A stretch of DNA of 60,666 bases from Dehalococcoidia bacterium (GCA_030619685.1 JAUXAX010000008.1:1-60666), one strand, 5' to 3'. Counted from the first letter of the stretch, positions 25,683 to 33,433 are shown. A program made the numbers and translations. The notes: a model not told the origin generated them from the letters alone.

Positions 25683-27557
25683 CTATCCCCTCCAGAAATC
25701 GAGCCCCTGGTCTCGGGCAAACCGAATGAATGCTTCAGCAATATCATCTAAGTCATGCTCAACCTGCCGCTTGCCGTTCTCATCCAAGAGGTAAGAGCCA
25801 TCAGGGGCCTTCTTGAAAACATAACTCCCGCTATTGTCCTTGCCCGGCTTCTCCGAGGCAGCCATAAAGATCGGGTAATCACTGGTAATCTCGTCTTCAT
25901 TCCGCCACTTGTGTAGGAAGATGACGCTGGTCTTGGTGCCAGTGAAGCGCTTGAAGGTGTTGACATGCAACCCCACGATGGCGAGAACCCTGGCCTTGTC
26001 GCCTACGAAGTTACGGACATACTCAGCGTTTGTGTTGTTGAGGTTACCCTGGGGTGAGACAATAGCCATCCTGCCTCCGGGCTTGAGGAAGCGCAGACAG
26101 CGCTCAATGAAGAGGACATCACGAGTCAGCCTGTTTACCCTGTTGTGTTTAGTGCTATCCCCCTTATATGCGAGGTCAAAGGTGCCCAGAATCTCCGGCT
26201 GTTTTATTTCGCCAGCAAATGGGGGATTGGTCATCACCACATCAAATTCGCCATCATAGATAGCATCTACCAGGCCATCGGTGCGGTTTTTCCACTCTCT
26301 TGGGTCAAGAGAGTTAACCCGATAAACATGGGCTTTGCCATCACCGGCGATAAGCATCATAGCTTTAGCAACACGGGCAAGTCTCGGATCAAAGTCAATG
26401 GCGAAAAGCTTGGAGTTGGCATACTGGACTTTGTGCGCCTTCCAGTCAGCGCCATATTTTGGCTTGAGGTAGCGCTCCGTAACCCAGTTGAGCGTGTGGA
26501 TCATAAAGCCGCACGGGCCGCAAGCAGGGTCAAGGGCTACCTCGTCAGGTTCAGGATTAAGCATCTTGACGCACATCTTGACCACCTGGCGAGGGGTGAA
26601 GAACTGTCCTTTGTCTGGCTTCTGCTCCGGGTTAATCATGTACTCAAAAGCAGCGTCTATGACATCAAGGTCGGTATCGAAGAACTTCTTGGTCTGAAAG
26701 GCGGAGGCTACGGTCACCAGCGCTTCAGGGGTAAGTTCTATCCTGTCGGCATCGAGGAAGATACCAGGCCAAGCATCTTTTGCCTTCTTGAATAGCCCAT
26801 CCAGCCTTCGGTGCTGTTCCTGGGGTGTAGCCGTGGTGGTGCGAAACTCCATGGTGTCATTATCGCCCTTATGGAACTCATCCCATAGCTTGGCGAAGAC
26901 GAGGGGGAAGATAGCATCGAAGGCGCTCACCCCGGCGTTGGCCAAAACGGTATTCTCCAGTTCCAGCACCATTTCCTTCAAGTCGTGAATGGGTTCCAGC
27001 TCGGACTTTCTGATCGGAGTCTTTACATCGTCCAAACCTTCGTTGACTGCAGGTATCCGCTTGAGGGTTTCAAAGAGGTTGGGCTCGGTTCGGAGTTGGT
27101 AAACTTCTTCGTTCCCGTTGATCCACCCGCCGTAGTAAACGCCTGTAGCGTTCATATAGGAATGAAGTTGCTCCAGCCCGTCTTTGCGGAGAGGTTTCTT
27201 AACCTCGATGATAATATAGGTGTTCTCCTTGCTGTCTTCAGCGTAGACCACTATGTCGGCCTTCTTGCTGGCATAGGTTGAGCCCATCTTTATGGGAACC
27301 TCTACGTCGAGGCGCTTCAGCGGGTAGTGGAGGTCGTCGGTGAGCTTGTTGATAGTAAGCTGGCGGATGACTTCCTCTGGCTTGGCAACCTTCTTTTTAT
27401 TGGAGACTGGACATTTTATAGAGAACTTGCCGTCCTCCTCGGAGATGTTCAGTTTTGCCAGCTGCTCAGATGGAAAAATCTTAAGCCCGTGCTTTACTTC
27501 AGGGTCCTTGAAAATCAGGTCGATAATTTCATCTCTGGTTTTTGCCTGGCTTACCAT
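25683..27557 (-). CDS. hsdM: Nuclease-N6-adenine methyltransferase fusion (HsdM-like, BcgI-type A subunit)
   Basis: A 624-residue protein. Residues 60-160 match the N-terminal nuclease domain of type I R subunits, with KADIVVY (Asp101) and IIIEVKKP (Glu118, Lys120) giving a PD-(D/E)xK site. Residues 300-560 are the gamma-class adenine methylase: GQFFTPR, motif I DPACGPCGF (usually DPACGSGGF), and motif IV NPPF at 444-447. The helical HsdM N-domain lies between. No HsdR translocase gene is present, so cleavage probably depends on this fused nuclease with the separate S subunit, as in BcgI-like type IIB enzymes. The ATG follows GGAGG, two bases after the regulator's stop. Confidence 0.88.
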   Translation of the reverse strand: MVSQAKTRDEIIDLIFKDPEVKHGLKIFPSEQLAKLNISEEDGKFSIKCPVSNKKKVAKPEEVIRQLTINKLTDDLHYPLKRLDVEVPIKMGSTYASKKADIVVYAEDSKENTYIIIEVKKPLRKDGLEQLHSYMNATGVYYGGWINGNEEVYQLRTEPNLFETLKRIPAVNEGLDDVKTPIRKSELEPIHDLKEMVLELENTVLANAGVSAFDAIFPLVFAKLWDEFHKGDNDTMEFRTTTATPQEQHRRLDGLFKKAKDAWPGIFLDADRIELTPEALVTVASAFQTKKFFDTDLDVIDAAFEYMINPEQKPDKGQFFTPRQVVKMCVKMLNPEPDEVALDPACGPCGFMIHTLNWVTERYLKPKYGADWKAHKVQYANSKLFAIDFDPRLARVAKAMMLIAGDGKAHVYRVNSLDPREWKNRTDGLVDAIYDGEFDVVMTNPPFAGEIKQPEILGTFDLAYKGDSTKHNRVNRLTRDVLFIERCLRFLKPGGRMAIVSPQGNLNNTNAEYVRNFVGDKARVLAIVGLHVNTFKRFTGTKTSVIFLHKWRNEDEITSDYPIFMAASEKPGKDNSGSYVFKKAPDGSYLLDENGKRQVEHDLDDIAEAFIRFARDQGLDFWRG

Positions 27558-27559
27558 CG

Positions 27560-27757
27560 CTACCGCCTCCTCTTTGATTCCCCAGATGTCCTCTTCTTGG
27601 GCGGTTGCTCCTCGACCGAATATTCTCCCAGGCTCTCGGCGATCAGCTTGGCTACGTACTCCCGCATGGAGGTGTCCTCATAGACGCATTTCACCTTGAG
27701 CTTCTTATAGATTTCGTCAGGTATCCTTACGTGGAGTTGCTTTTCCTCGTCCTTCAT
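27560..27757 (-). CDS. Ribbon-helix-helix regulator of the R-M operon
   Basis: A 65-residue protein starting MKDEEKQLHVRIPDEIYKKL. The beta-strand KQLHVRIP followed by two helices (DEIYKKLKVKCVYED, then MREYVAKLIAESL) is the ribbon-helix-helix fold of CopG/Arc-type repressors. A basic tail (KKRTSGESKRRR) follows. It is the first gene of the operon and ends two bases before the methylase ATG. A palindrome sits on its own promoter at 27783-27798, which fits autorepression and control of methylase/nuclease timing. Alternative upstream Met codons exist, but this start matches the fold. An antitoxin role is possible, but no toxin gene is adjacent. Confidence 0.78.
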   Translation of the reverse strand: MKDEEKQLHVRIPDEIYKKLKVKCVYEDTSMREYVAKLIAESLGEYSVEEQPPKKRTSGESKRRR

Positions 27758-27782
27758 GACTTTGGCTAGTCCGGATGGATTG

Positions 27783-27817
27783 TGGTATAAATATACCAAC
27801 ATACCACGAAATGTCAA
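27783..27817 (-). promoter_or_regulatory. R-M operon promoter overlapped by a palindromic operator
   Basis: On the minus strand TTGACA (27812-27817) and TATATT (27790-27795) are 16 bases apart, a near-consensus promoter whose start falls about 25 bases before the RHH gene. The palindrome TGGTATA-AA-TATACCA (27783-27798) covers the -10 and start site. An extra ATACCA half-site at 27801-27806 lies in the spacer, 8 bases from the last half-site. This spacing is typical of RHH dimers binding side by side. Confidence 0.72.
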
Positions 27818-27905
27818 GGGCTGCGGACAGGTAAATCTAAAAAAGCATGTTTCAGAGGACGTGTTGCTTAGAGACAAAGTTTCCTTCACTTTCAACGCAA
27901 AAAAC

Positions 27906-27934
27906 TTGACAACTCGCCTGGCATCGCCTATAAA
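27906..27934 (+). promoter_or_regulatory. Promoter of the GT4 glycosyltransferase gene
   Basis: TTGACA (27906-27911), a 17-base spacer and TATAAA (27929-27934) give an almost perfect sigma-70-type promoter. The predicted start (about 27941) falls within two bases of the ATG at 27943, so the message would be essentially leaderless. It is divergent from the R-M promoter about 90 bases away. Confidence 0.68.
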
Positions 27935-27942
27935 AAGGCGAA

Positions 27943-29172
27943 ATGAGAATATGCCTCCTAACCTACAGGGGCAACATGTACTGCGGCGGGCAGGGGGTTT
28001 ACGTCTGCTGCCTGGCCAAGGCGCTCCAGGAACTGGGGCACGAGGTTCACGTGATCGCAGGCCCCCCCTACCCCACACCCCCCGAGGGCGTCAAGCTACA
28101 TAAGCTCGAAGGCCTCAATCTATACGAGACAAACGGCTTCTCCTTGCTGTCGAACCCCCTGCGCATGTTCACCCCCATCAATCTCTACGAGGCTGCGGCG
28201 GTGCATATCGGGTTCCTCCCCGACATATTCACCTTCAGCGTGAGGGCATATCTGAGATTGCGCGACCTCATGTCCAGGCAGAGGTTCGACATCATTCACG
28301 ATAACCAGACGCTGGGCTACGGCCTGCTTCTGGCCAAGAGCCTGGGGGTGCCCATCGTCGCCACCATACACCATCCGATCACAGTCGATTTGGCTGCCTC
28401 TTTGTCCGAGTCCGAGACCTGGCTGCGCAGGCTTAGATGGACGATGTTCTATTCCTTCCTCACCATGCAGAGCATCGTGAGCAAGAGGATGGCCAGGGTG
28501 ATAGCAGTGTCGAAAACATCGGCAGAGGATACGATTCGCGCCTTCAAACTGCGCGAGGATAGGGTGAGGATAGTCCACAACGGTATCGACACCGGTATTT
28601 TCAGAAGACTCGATCACGTCGAGAAAGAGCCCAATAGCCTCGTCATAGTGGGCAAAACTGAGGACAAGAAAAAGGGTGTTCCTTTCCTGCTGGAAGCGGT
28701 AAGCCTGTTAAAGGACGACGTCGACGTGAAGGTCAGCGTTGTCGGCATGCAGGGCCCCGATGACGGGTACCGGACGAAGCTAGTACAGCAACTCGGGATC
28801 GGCGATAGGGTCACTTTCACCGGGCACATAGGCGCAGATGAGTTAGCCAGGCTCTATTCGTCAGCGGAGATCGCGGTTACCGCTTCTCTCTACGAGGGCT
28901 TTGGACTGCCCGCTGCTGAAGCAATGGCCTGCGGTACCCCTGTTATAGCCACTAGAGCGGGGGCGCTGCCTGAGATAGTGGGGGAGTATGGAACCGGCGT
29001 ACTTATACCCCCCGCAGACCCCCCTGCGCTGGCAGCAGCGATAAAGCGCCTTCTTGCCGATCAGCCCCTAAGACAAAGGATGGGGGAGGCAGCCAGAAAA
29101 AGGATCGAGGAGTCCTTTAGCTGGGAAGTTTCAGCAAGAAAGACCCTGGAGGTCTACGAGGAGGTCTTGTAG
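27943..29172 (+). CDS. GT4 family glycosyltransferase
   Basis: A 409-residue retaining glycosyltransferase of the GT-B fold (GT4). The N-terminal domain begins MRICLLTYRGNMYCGGQGVYV with the Gly-rich acceptor loop and has HDNQTLGYG. The C-terminal domain begins at NSLVIVGKTEDKKKG, which is the donor domain start, and carries EGFGLPAAEAMACGTPV, the E-x7-E signature for nucleotide-sugar binding. GT4 enzymes add sugars to lipid or polysaccharide acceptors at the cytoplasmic membrane face. No other glycan gene is adjacent; the surface-glycan cluster lies 16 kb away. The start codon may be read from a leaderless mRNA. Confidence 0.92.
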   Translation: MRICLLTYRGNMYCGGQGVYVCCLAKALQELGHEVHVIAGPPYPTPPEGVKLHKLEGLNLYETNGFSLLSNPLRMFTPINLYEAAAVHIGFLPDIFTFSVRAYLRLRDLMSRQRFDIIHDNQTLGYGLLLAKSLGVPIVATIHHPITVDLAASLSESETWLRRLRWTMFYSFLTMQSIVSKRMARVIAVSKTSAEDTIRAFKLREDRVRIVHNGIDTGIFRRLDHVEKEPNSLVIVGKTEDKKKGVPFLLEAVSLLKDDVDVKVSVVGMQGPDDGYRTKLVQQLGIGDRVTFTGHIGADELARLYSSAEIAVTASLYEGFGLPAAEAMACGTPVIATRAGALPEIVGEYGTGVLIPPADPPALAAAIKRLLADQPLRQRMGEAARKRIEESFSWEVSARKTLEVYEEVL

Positions 29173-29188
29173 CTTCAAAGCCTGACAC

Positions 29189-29208
29189 CAACCTAAATAC
29201 TCAGGTTG
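29189..29208 (+). terminator. Weak intrinsic terminator after the GT4 gene
   Basis: CAACCT (29189-29194) and AGGTTG (29203-29208) form a 6-bp stem with an 8-base loop, followed by only a short TTTG. The stem is AT-containing and the T-run poor, so efficiency would be low. Confidence 0.3.
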
Positions 29209-29247
29209 TTTGAGGGAGAAGTAAAAAGGGCGGTTTTCATCATCGCG

Positions 29248-29285
29248 CTTGCGATATTCTACTGCGATATGTATAGTAGTGCAAG
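29248..29285 (+). repeat. 38-bp duplicated element, copy 1
   Basis: A 38-base sequence from CTTGCGATATTCTACTGCGA to GTGCAAG, 35/38 identical to 30974-31011 in the same orientation. It contains a TGCGATA direct repeat 13 bases apart, and its ends CTTGC and GCAAG are inverted. Copy 1 lies 90 bases before the HEPN-like gene. It could be a shared operator/promoter or the ends of a 1.7-kb inserted cassette. Confidence 0.75.
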
Positions 29286-29374
29286 GAGTCTCGCTGGCAT
29301 TCTACGGGAGGTCGTCTGAGGCTTGGATCTACCCAGCTTATTTGAAACGTAAGCTAAACAGGAGGATTAGCGCC

Positions 29375-29830
29375 GTGGAAACGCCAAATCTGTCTCAACA
29401 GCGTGCGGAAGTTATTGAGAAATTCATCAATCTTGAGTGGATAATCAATGCGATTATTTCTCAGCATTACTTCGGCAAGGTTCGCATCGACTTCATTTTA
29501 CAGGTTCTGTATGACGAACGGTGCAGCTTCAGTCTCAAGCGTGAGGTCTTGAAGAAAATCGTACCGACACTTGACCAGATGCAGATTGAAAAGCTGAATC
29601 GTCTAAACAACATTCGTAACTACTTTGCTCACACAGGACAGCAGATATTCAATACCGCAAAGATCACTCCAGGTGAGAGCGATGTGGGCTACGTTCCAGA
29701 CCCACGCAATTTAGATAAGGTGATTGATTTCACACAACTCTTTGAGGAATTCCAAAAGACGGAACCCAGCGTAACCAAATACCTATTTGATGTATTTATT
29801 GAACACGGTGGGGAAGCTGTCGAAGGATAG
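29375..29830 (+). CDS. HEPN-like protein of unknown function
   Basis: A 151-residue, mostly helical protein. The segment LNNIRNYFAHTG has R81-x4-H86, the R-x(4-6)-H motif of HEPN-fold RNases, placed near the end of a long helical array as in HEPN toxins and effectors. The rest (EKFINLEWIINAIISQHYF) is not recognised. I chose GTG 29375 because GGAGG sits nine bases before it and the N-terminus then begins cleanly; the frame is open from 29249, but that part covers the 38-bp repeat. The gene is much more AT-rich than the backbone. HEPN assignment rests on the motif and helical character only. Confidence 0.62.
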   Translation: METPNLSQQRAEVIEKFINLEWIINAIISQHYFGKVRIDFILQVLYDERCSFSLKREVLKKIVPTLDQMQIEKLNRLNNIRNYFAHTGQQIFNTAKITPGESDVGYVPDPRNLDKVIDFTQLFEEFQKTEPSVTKYLFDVFIEHGGEAVEG

Positions 29831-29933
29831 CGAGAGCAGTTTCGGATCATGGTAGAGGTGAGAGCGGTGAGCCTACGATTGCAGAGATTTTCATACCGCT
29901 TTGCTCGGTCGCAAATTTCTCAGTTTGAAAATT

Positions 29934-29955
29934 CCCTGCTTGGCTGCAGGGTTTT
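29934..29955. terminator. Intrinsic terminator between convergent genes
   Basis: CCCTGC (29934-29939), a 6-base loop and GCAGGG (29946-29951) are followed by TTTTGCTTTCTT on the plus strand. The other side has AATTTTC on the minus strand, so it may stop both the HEPN-like gene and the convergent 315-residue gene. Confidence 0.6.
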
Positions 29956-29976
29956 GCTTTCTTAATTTGATGGCAT

Positions 29977-30924
29977 TTAGCTTGATCCTGACCACCTCCC
30001 AGACATCACATTTGCTTCAGCTTGTCTCCAAAACATGTCGTAGTTCTCTTGGAGCAGCTTCTTCAATATTCGCTCCATTGTTACAACAGGCACAGGTGTA
30101 TAGGCAGCCATGCTCATTACAATTGGATCGGGCAACAGCACGTTCATGGAGGGATTATTAAGCCATTTGTTTATTTCGTCTTCACTTGCTCCCTCTATCA
30201 CTGGGAAAACCCTTGACCAGGGTTGGAGTCTAGCGTAACTCACCTTTTTTGTGATTATGTTTGATTCAGCACGACTGAGATGTTTTCCACCACGAATGCT
30301 CATCCGCAACGTGCCTTCCAGTCGAAATATCTCCTCCAAGATTTCTGCCTTGGAAACGTCTGGTTTCGTTTCCTCTTCTTCGGTGGCCTCTCTACTGGAA
30401 AATGGAGTGCTCAATGGTTTGCTACAGACTATCTCTCTTATCCCTTCAAAGCTTGATGGGGAAATAGCGTAGGTAGCCAGCCGATTCTTATATGAATTCA
30501 TTAGGTTTATGGCTTCACTCTCAGTTAAACCCTCCTCCTCCTTGAGTTCGTCCACTGTTATTCTCCACAATCCGTCACCGATAGCTTGGTTCTTTGTAAT
30601 TGGATAACCCCTGTGTGGAAGTGAGTGCCATAGTTGGATAACCGCTGCTCCGTTGAGCCATAGGAACTTGTGTTGGTCTGGGTTTGTATACTTCGAGAAC
30701 TCAGATGCTGCTGACAGTAGTGCATTTGCAAGTAGCACATAGGCATCACCTTCCTTTTGGTCACTTTGTATTGAGATTTGGCAGAGCCGAACAACATCTG
30801 CGCACGCCTTTTGTGCGCTTTCATCATCACCCTGCAGTAGGAAATTCTGGCGTCGACGCCAATGCTCGGCAGCTTCATTGAATAGCTTGCCAGCAGACCT
30901 AGCTTGACCAAATCGCTTCCACAT
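29977..30924 (-). CDS. Unrecognised 315-residue protein, accessory segment
   Basis: A soluble protein with no clear family. Residues 1-110 are helical and look like a TPR-type array (AGKLFNEAAEHWRRR, DAYVLLANALLSAASEFSKY). The central part has an acidic stretch (EATEEEETKPD). The C-terminal third contains a further helical region with SMAAYTPVPVV. No signal peptide, membrane segment or catalytic motif is visible. ATG 30924 has a GGAGG site about 12 bases upstream. The gene faces the HEPN-like gene, and its start lies 50 bases from the second 38-bp element, which it shares with the divergent membrane protein gene. Confidence 0.62.
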   Translation of the reverse strand: MWKRFGQARSAGKLFNEAAEHWRRRQNFLLQGDDESAQKACADVVRLCQISIQSDQKEGDAYVLLANALLSAASEFSKYTNPDQHKFLWLNGAAVIQLWHSLPHRGYPITKNQAIGDGLWRITVDELKEEEGLTESEAINLMNSYKNRLATYAISPSSFEGIREIVCSKPLSTPFSSREATEEEETKPDVSKAEILEEIFRLEGTLRMSIRGGKHLSRAESNIITKKVSYARLQPWSRVFPVIEGASEDEINKWLNNPSMNVLLPDPIVMSMAAYTPVPVVTMERILKKLLQENYDMFWRQAEANVMSGRWSGSS

Positions 30925-30973
30925 TATGTATCACACCTCCTTCCCTCTCGCATGATCTCTTATAGATTATTAA

Positions 30974-31011
30974 CTTGCGATATTCTACTGCGATAAGTAT
31001 ACTACTGCAAG
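30974..31011 (+). repeat. 38-bp duplicated element, copy 2
   Basis: Same sequence and orientation as 29248-29285 with three differences (positions 23, 29 and 32 of the element). It sits in the divergent gap between the unknown 315-residue gene and the membrane protein gene, 26 bases before the latter's ATG. The right part AAGTATACTACTGCAAG contains the palindrome AGTATACT. Confidence 0.75.
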
Positions 31012-31036
31012 ATTTGTATTTGAAGGTCACAAAGGC

Positions 31037-31696
31037 ATGTTTGAGCTTGAGTGTTTATTGAAGTCTGGCGCAACGGTAATCAGCCTCGATATATTAGCAG
31101 GTCTTCTTATGGCAATTAATATTATTGTCAGTAGAAGACGATATCGTAGGTTAAATACAAGAGCTAAATATTGTTTAAAGCAACTCAAAAGAGGCAAGGG
31201 TAATGCTAGGAAACAGCTAGTAATAGTAGCTACTATCATAGCCGTTATAGTTCCACTGGCGTTTATTATCCATGGTCTCATCGTAGACATACCAAAGGGT
31301 ACCCTTTCAGCATCGGAACTAGTAATACAAAGCGTTTTAACAATAGTTGGTGCACTAGTTGGAATGGGGTTTTTGATTTTCATTCTGTGGACATTGCTTA
31401 AATTCATTGAAAAAAGGCGTTATTCAGAAGTAGCTGCGATGTATGTGTTTAATGCAGTTTTCTACGTTGGGTTAGGCTTATCTGTGCCAGCGATAATATC
31501 CCTTCGCTTCATCTCAATGCCTAGTGCAGCTTTTATGGTTGGATTCGCGTTTAATAGCATGCTCTTAGGATTACTGCTTGGACTTTTTCCGCTAATGATT
31601 CGCTTGCTTGCACTTACTGATTACAGGGTAGTTAAAATCGGATTGGTAGTCTTCGTATTCAGTAAGTTTCTTCAGCTATATCAGCATTTCTTATGA
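31037..31696 (+). CDS. Unrecognised multi-pass membrane protein
   Basis: A 219-residue protein with about five hydrophobic segments: near residues 12-32, 60-82, 92-115, 136-156, and a long region 165-215. A very basic cytoplasmic loop (SRRRYRRLNTRAK, then KQLKRGKGNARKQ) lies after the first segment, predicting the N-terminus outside. No known family motif was found. The DNA is distinctly AT-rich compared with flanking housekeeping genes, which suggests transfer. Its ATG lies 26 bases after the second 38-bp element, so control by that element is likely. A link with the HEPN-like gene is a guess from the shared element. Confidence 0.66.
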   Translation: MFELECLLKSGATVISLDILAGLLMAINIIVSRRRYRRLNTRAKYCLKQLKRGKGNARKQLVIVATIIAVIVPLAFIIHGLIVDIPKGTLSASELVIQSVLTIVGALVGMGFLIFILWTLLKFIEKRRYSEVAAMYVFNAVFYVGLGLSVPAIISLRFISMPSAAFMVGFAFNSMLLGLLLGLFPLMIRLLALTDYRVVKIGLVVFVFSKFLQLYQHFL

Positions 31697-31825
31697 TAGA
31701 GGTGTCAGACGTGAGAACCACCCCACCTACGACCCTCCTTTTCGGACAGGAAAGCTCAGGGACCCTCTGAACACTTCAGCAAGACGCTCCCTGTTCTGGA
31801 AAATCCAGACTTCTCCTCCAGACGG

Positions 31826-31855
31826 TTGACTTCGTGCGTGGATTAGTTATATCAT
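31826..31855 (+). promoter_or_regulatory. Putative promoter of the DUF1059 gene
   Basis: TTGACT (31826-31831), 18 bases, then TATCAT (31850-31855). The predicted start is about 30 bases before the AGGAGG ribosome site at 31881. Confidence 0.5.
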
Positions 31856-31893
31856 ACGGGTCTATTCGCCAACGAGGGAAAGGAGGTATGACA

Positions 31894-32067
31894 ATGCCAT
31901 CGCTTAGGTGCAAGGACACAGGCGCAGACTGTGACTTTGAGGCAACAGCAGCGACGGAAGAGGAACTTTTGAAGAAAGTGGCGGAACATGCCGAGAAGGT
32001 ACATGACATGAAGACCATTCCGCCTGATGTGATGGATAGGGTTAAGAAAGCGATTAGGACGCCCTGA
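31894..32067 (+). CDS. DUF1059 family small protein
   Basis: A 57-residue protein of the DUF1059 family, small alpha/beta proteins of unknown role common in archaea and anaerobic bacteria. The family features are the opening PSLRCKDTGADCDFEA with two Cys, then EEELLKKVAEHAEKVHD, with His residues that may bind metal. ATG 31894 is preferred, seven bases after AGGAGG; the ATG at 31888 is too close to the same site. The gene stands alone behind its own promoter. Confidence 0.82.
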   Translation: MPSLRCKDTGADCDFEATAATEEELLKKVAEHAEKVHDMKTIPPDVMDRVKKAIRTP

Positions 32068-32273
32068 TACCGTGAAGGACATAGTCCTTGTGAAGCTTCA
32101 GCAAACGGCACAGTCTATTCCTCCAAGGAGCTGATTGCAAAGGCGTGGCGTAGTTTGTGCGCATGAAGCATATATCTTAGGGATTTCAGCCAAGTAAGAG
32201 CCGCTTATATGTAGCGACCATAACGACGTTGATTAGAAGAACAGGCCCCCCGTATCCCATTCCTGTGCCTCAC

Positions 32274-32302
32274 TTGACACAGCTTGGTTCTTTATTTACA
32301 CT
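32274..32302 (+). promoter_or_regulatory. Putative promoter of the zf-TFIIB gene
   Basis: TTGACA (32274-32279) and TACACT (32297-32302) are separated by 17 bases, with the ATG at 32332. The intergenic DNA before it (32068-32273) holds no recognisable gene. Confidence 0.5.
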
Positions 32303-32331
32303 TTGCGCAGCGCCGTTCGGAGAACATACCT

Positions 32332-32751
32332 ATGAAATGTCCCGCCTGCAGCAATTTGATGATAGTGGTTGAGCACGAGAATATCGAGCTTGACTATTGC
32401 GTGGATTGCTCAGGGGTCTGGTTCGATGCGGGGGAGCTGGAGCTTTTGCTGGAGACTATGCAGCTGGAGGGGTCCAGCTTGTCTCTGGATAGTATCCTCA
32501 CCTCGCCCGAAGCCAGGTCATCGGAGAAGAAGCGGAAGTGCCCCATATGCCGCCAGAGAATGAAAAAGGCAACCGTGGGCCACGAACCGGAGGTGCTTAT
32601 CGATGCCTGCCAGCGGGGAGACGGGCTGTGGTTTGACAAGGGGGAGGTGGGACAGTTGATAACACAGCTATCCGACAAGCCATCCCAAGAGTCGGACTCA
32701 CAAGGACGTGTTATCACCTTCCTGGGAGAGGTATTCAGAGCCCGGGACTAA
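32332..32751 (+). CDS. Double TFIIB-type zinc-finger protein
   Basis: A 139-residue protein with two zf-TFIIB (COG3809) modules. Module 1 (residues 2-40) has CPAC, then CVDCSGVWFDAGELE, giving four Cys ligands. Module 2 (residues 70-110) has CPIC, then CQRGDGLWFDKGEVG, where the fourth Cys is a Gly, so this finger lacks one standard ligand. The family is widespread, and its role is unproven. ATG 32332 follows GGAGAACATACCT. It is the first of a probable three-gene group with lemA and htpX, which are also membrane/quality-control proteins. Confidence 0.84.
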   Translation: MKCPACSNLMIVVEHENIELDYCVDCSGVWFDAGELELLLETMQLEGSSLSLDSILTSPEARSSEKKRKCPICRQRMKKATVGHEPEVLIDACQRGDGLWFDKGEVGQLITQLSDKPSQESDSQGRVITFLGEVFRARD

Positions 32752-32849
32752 GCCGGGTCGGGAAGAAGCGGCAGGGATAGCACGCTCCTTTTGATTTTGG
32801 GTTTGAGCCTTGAGGCTGGCCATAAAGAAAACTGTTGCGGAGGTGTTTC

Positions 32850-33416
32850 ATGCCTATTGCAGTGTGGGTCATTATCGGCATCGTAGCGGTAGTTATTGTC
32901 ATGTTTGTCGTAACCTATAACAGCCTGGTGAGGGTGCGCAACCAGATGAGGAACGCGTGGGCGCAGATCGATGTGCAGCTCAAGAGAAGGCACGACCTCA
33001 TCCCCAATCTGGTGGAGACAGTCAAAGGCTATGCGGCGCACGAGCGAGAGACATTGGAATCAGTTACCAATGCCCGCAACCTGGCGCAGGGGGCAATCGG
33101 CAAGGGTGTTGGTGCCCAGTCCAAAGCTGAGGGTGAACTCAGCGGGGCGCTTTCCAGGCTGCTGGCCGTGGTCGAGAACTACCCCGACCTGAAGGCCAAC
33201 CAGAACTTCCTCGCGCTCCAGGAGGAGTTGACCTCCACTGAGAACAAGATAAGCTTCTCACGCCAGTTCTACAACGATTCCGTACTGCATTGTAACAATA
33301 GGATCCAGATGTTCCCCTCGAACATAATAGCAAATATAACTGGTTTCAAAGCCGGCGAATTCTTCGAGGTTGAGGTGCCCGCGGAGAAGGAAGCACCCAA
33401 GGTTAGTTTCACCTAG
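32850..33416 (+). CDS. lemA: LemA family protein
   Basis: A 188-residue protein with one N-terminal membrane helix (PIAVWVIIGIVAVVIVMFVV) and a helical bundle outside. Family marks are YNSLVRVRNQMRNAWAQIDVQLKRRHDLIPNLVE and YPDLKANQNFLALQEEL near the end, with the C-terminal NDSVLHCNNRIQMFPSN. LemA proteins have an unclear envelope role; one next to htpX is a standard arrangement. ATG 32850 has GGAGG upstream; an ATG at 32835 would add five residues before it. Confidence 0.92.
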   Translation: MPIAVWVIIGIVAVVIVMFVVTYNSLVRVRNQMRNAWAQIDVQLKRRHDLIPNLVETVKGYAAHERETLESVTNARNLAQGAIGKGVGAQSKAEGELSGALSRLLAVVENYPDLKANQNFLALQEELTSTENKISFSRQFYNDSVLHCNNRIQMFPSNIIANITGFKAGEFFEVEVPAEKEAPKVSFT

Positions 33417-33433
33417 CCCGGAGACACTCAGCT

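Noticed and set aside
26145..26795. A 216-codon plus-strand frame opposite the methylase fusion
   Set aside because: No conserved motif, and the minus strand encodes motif I and IV of the methylase here.
29189..29208. A strong terminator for the GT4 gene
   Set aside because: Kept only as weak: stem of 6 bp and almost no T-run.
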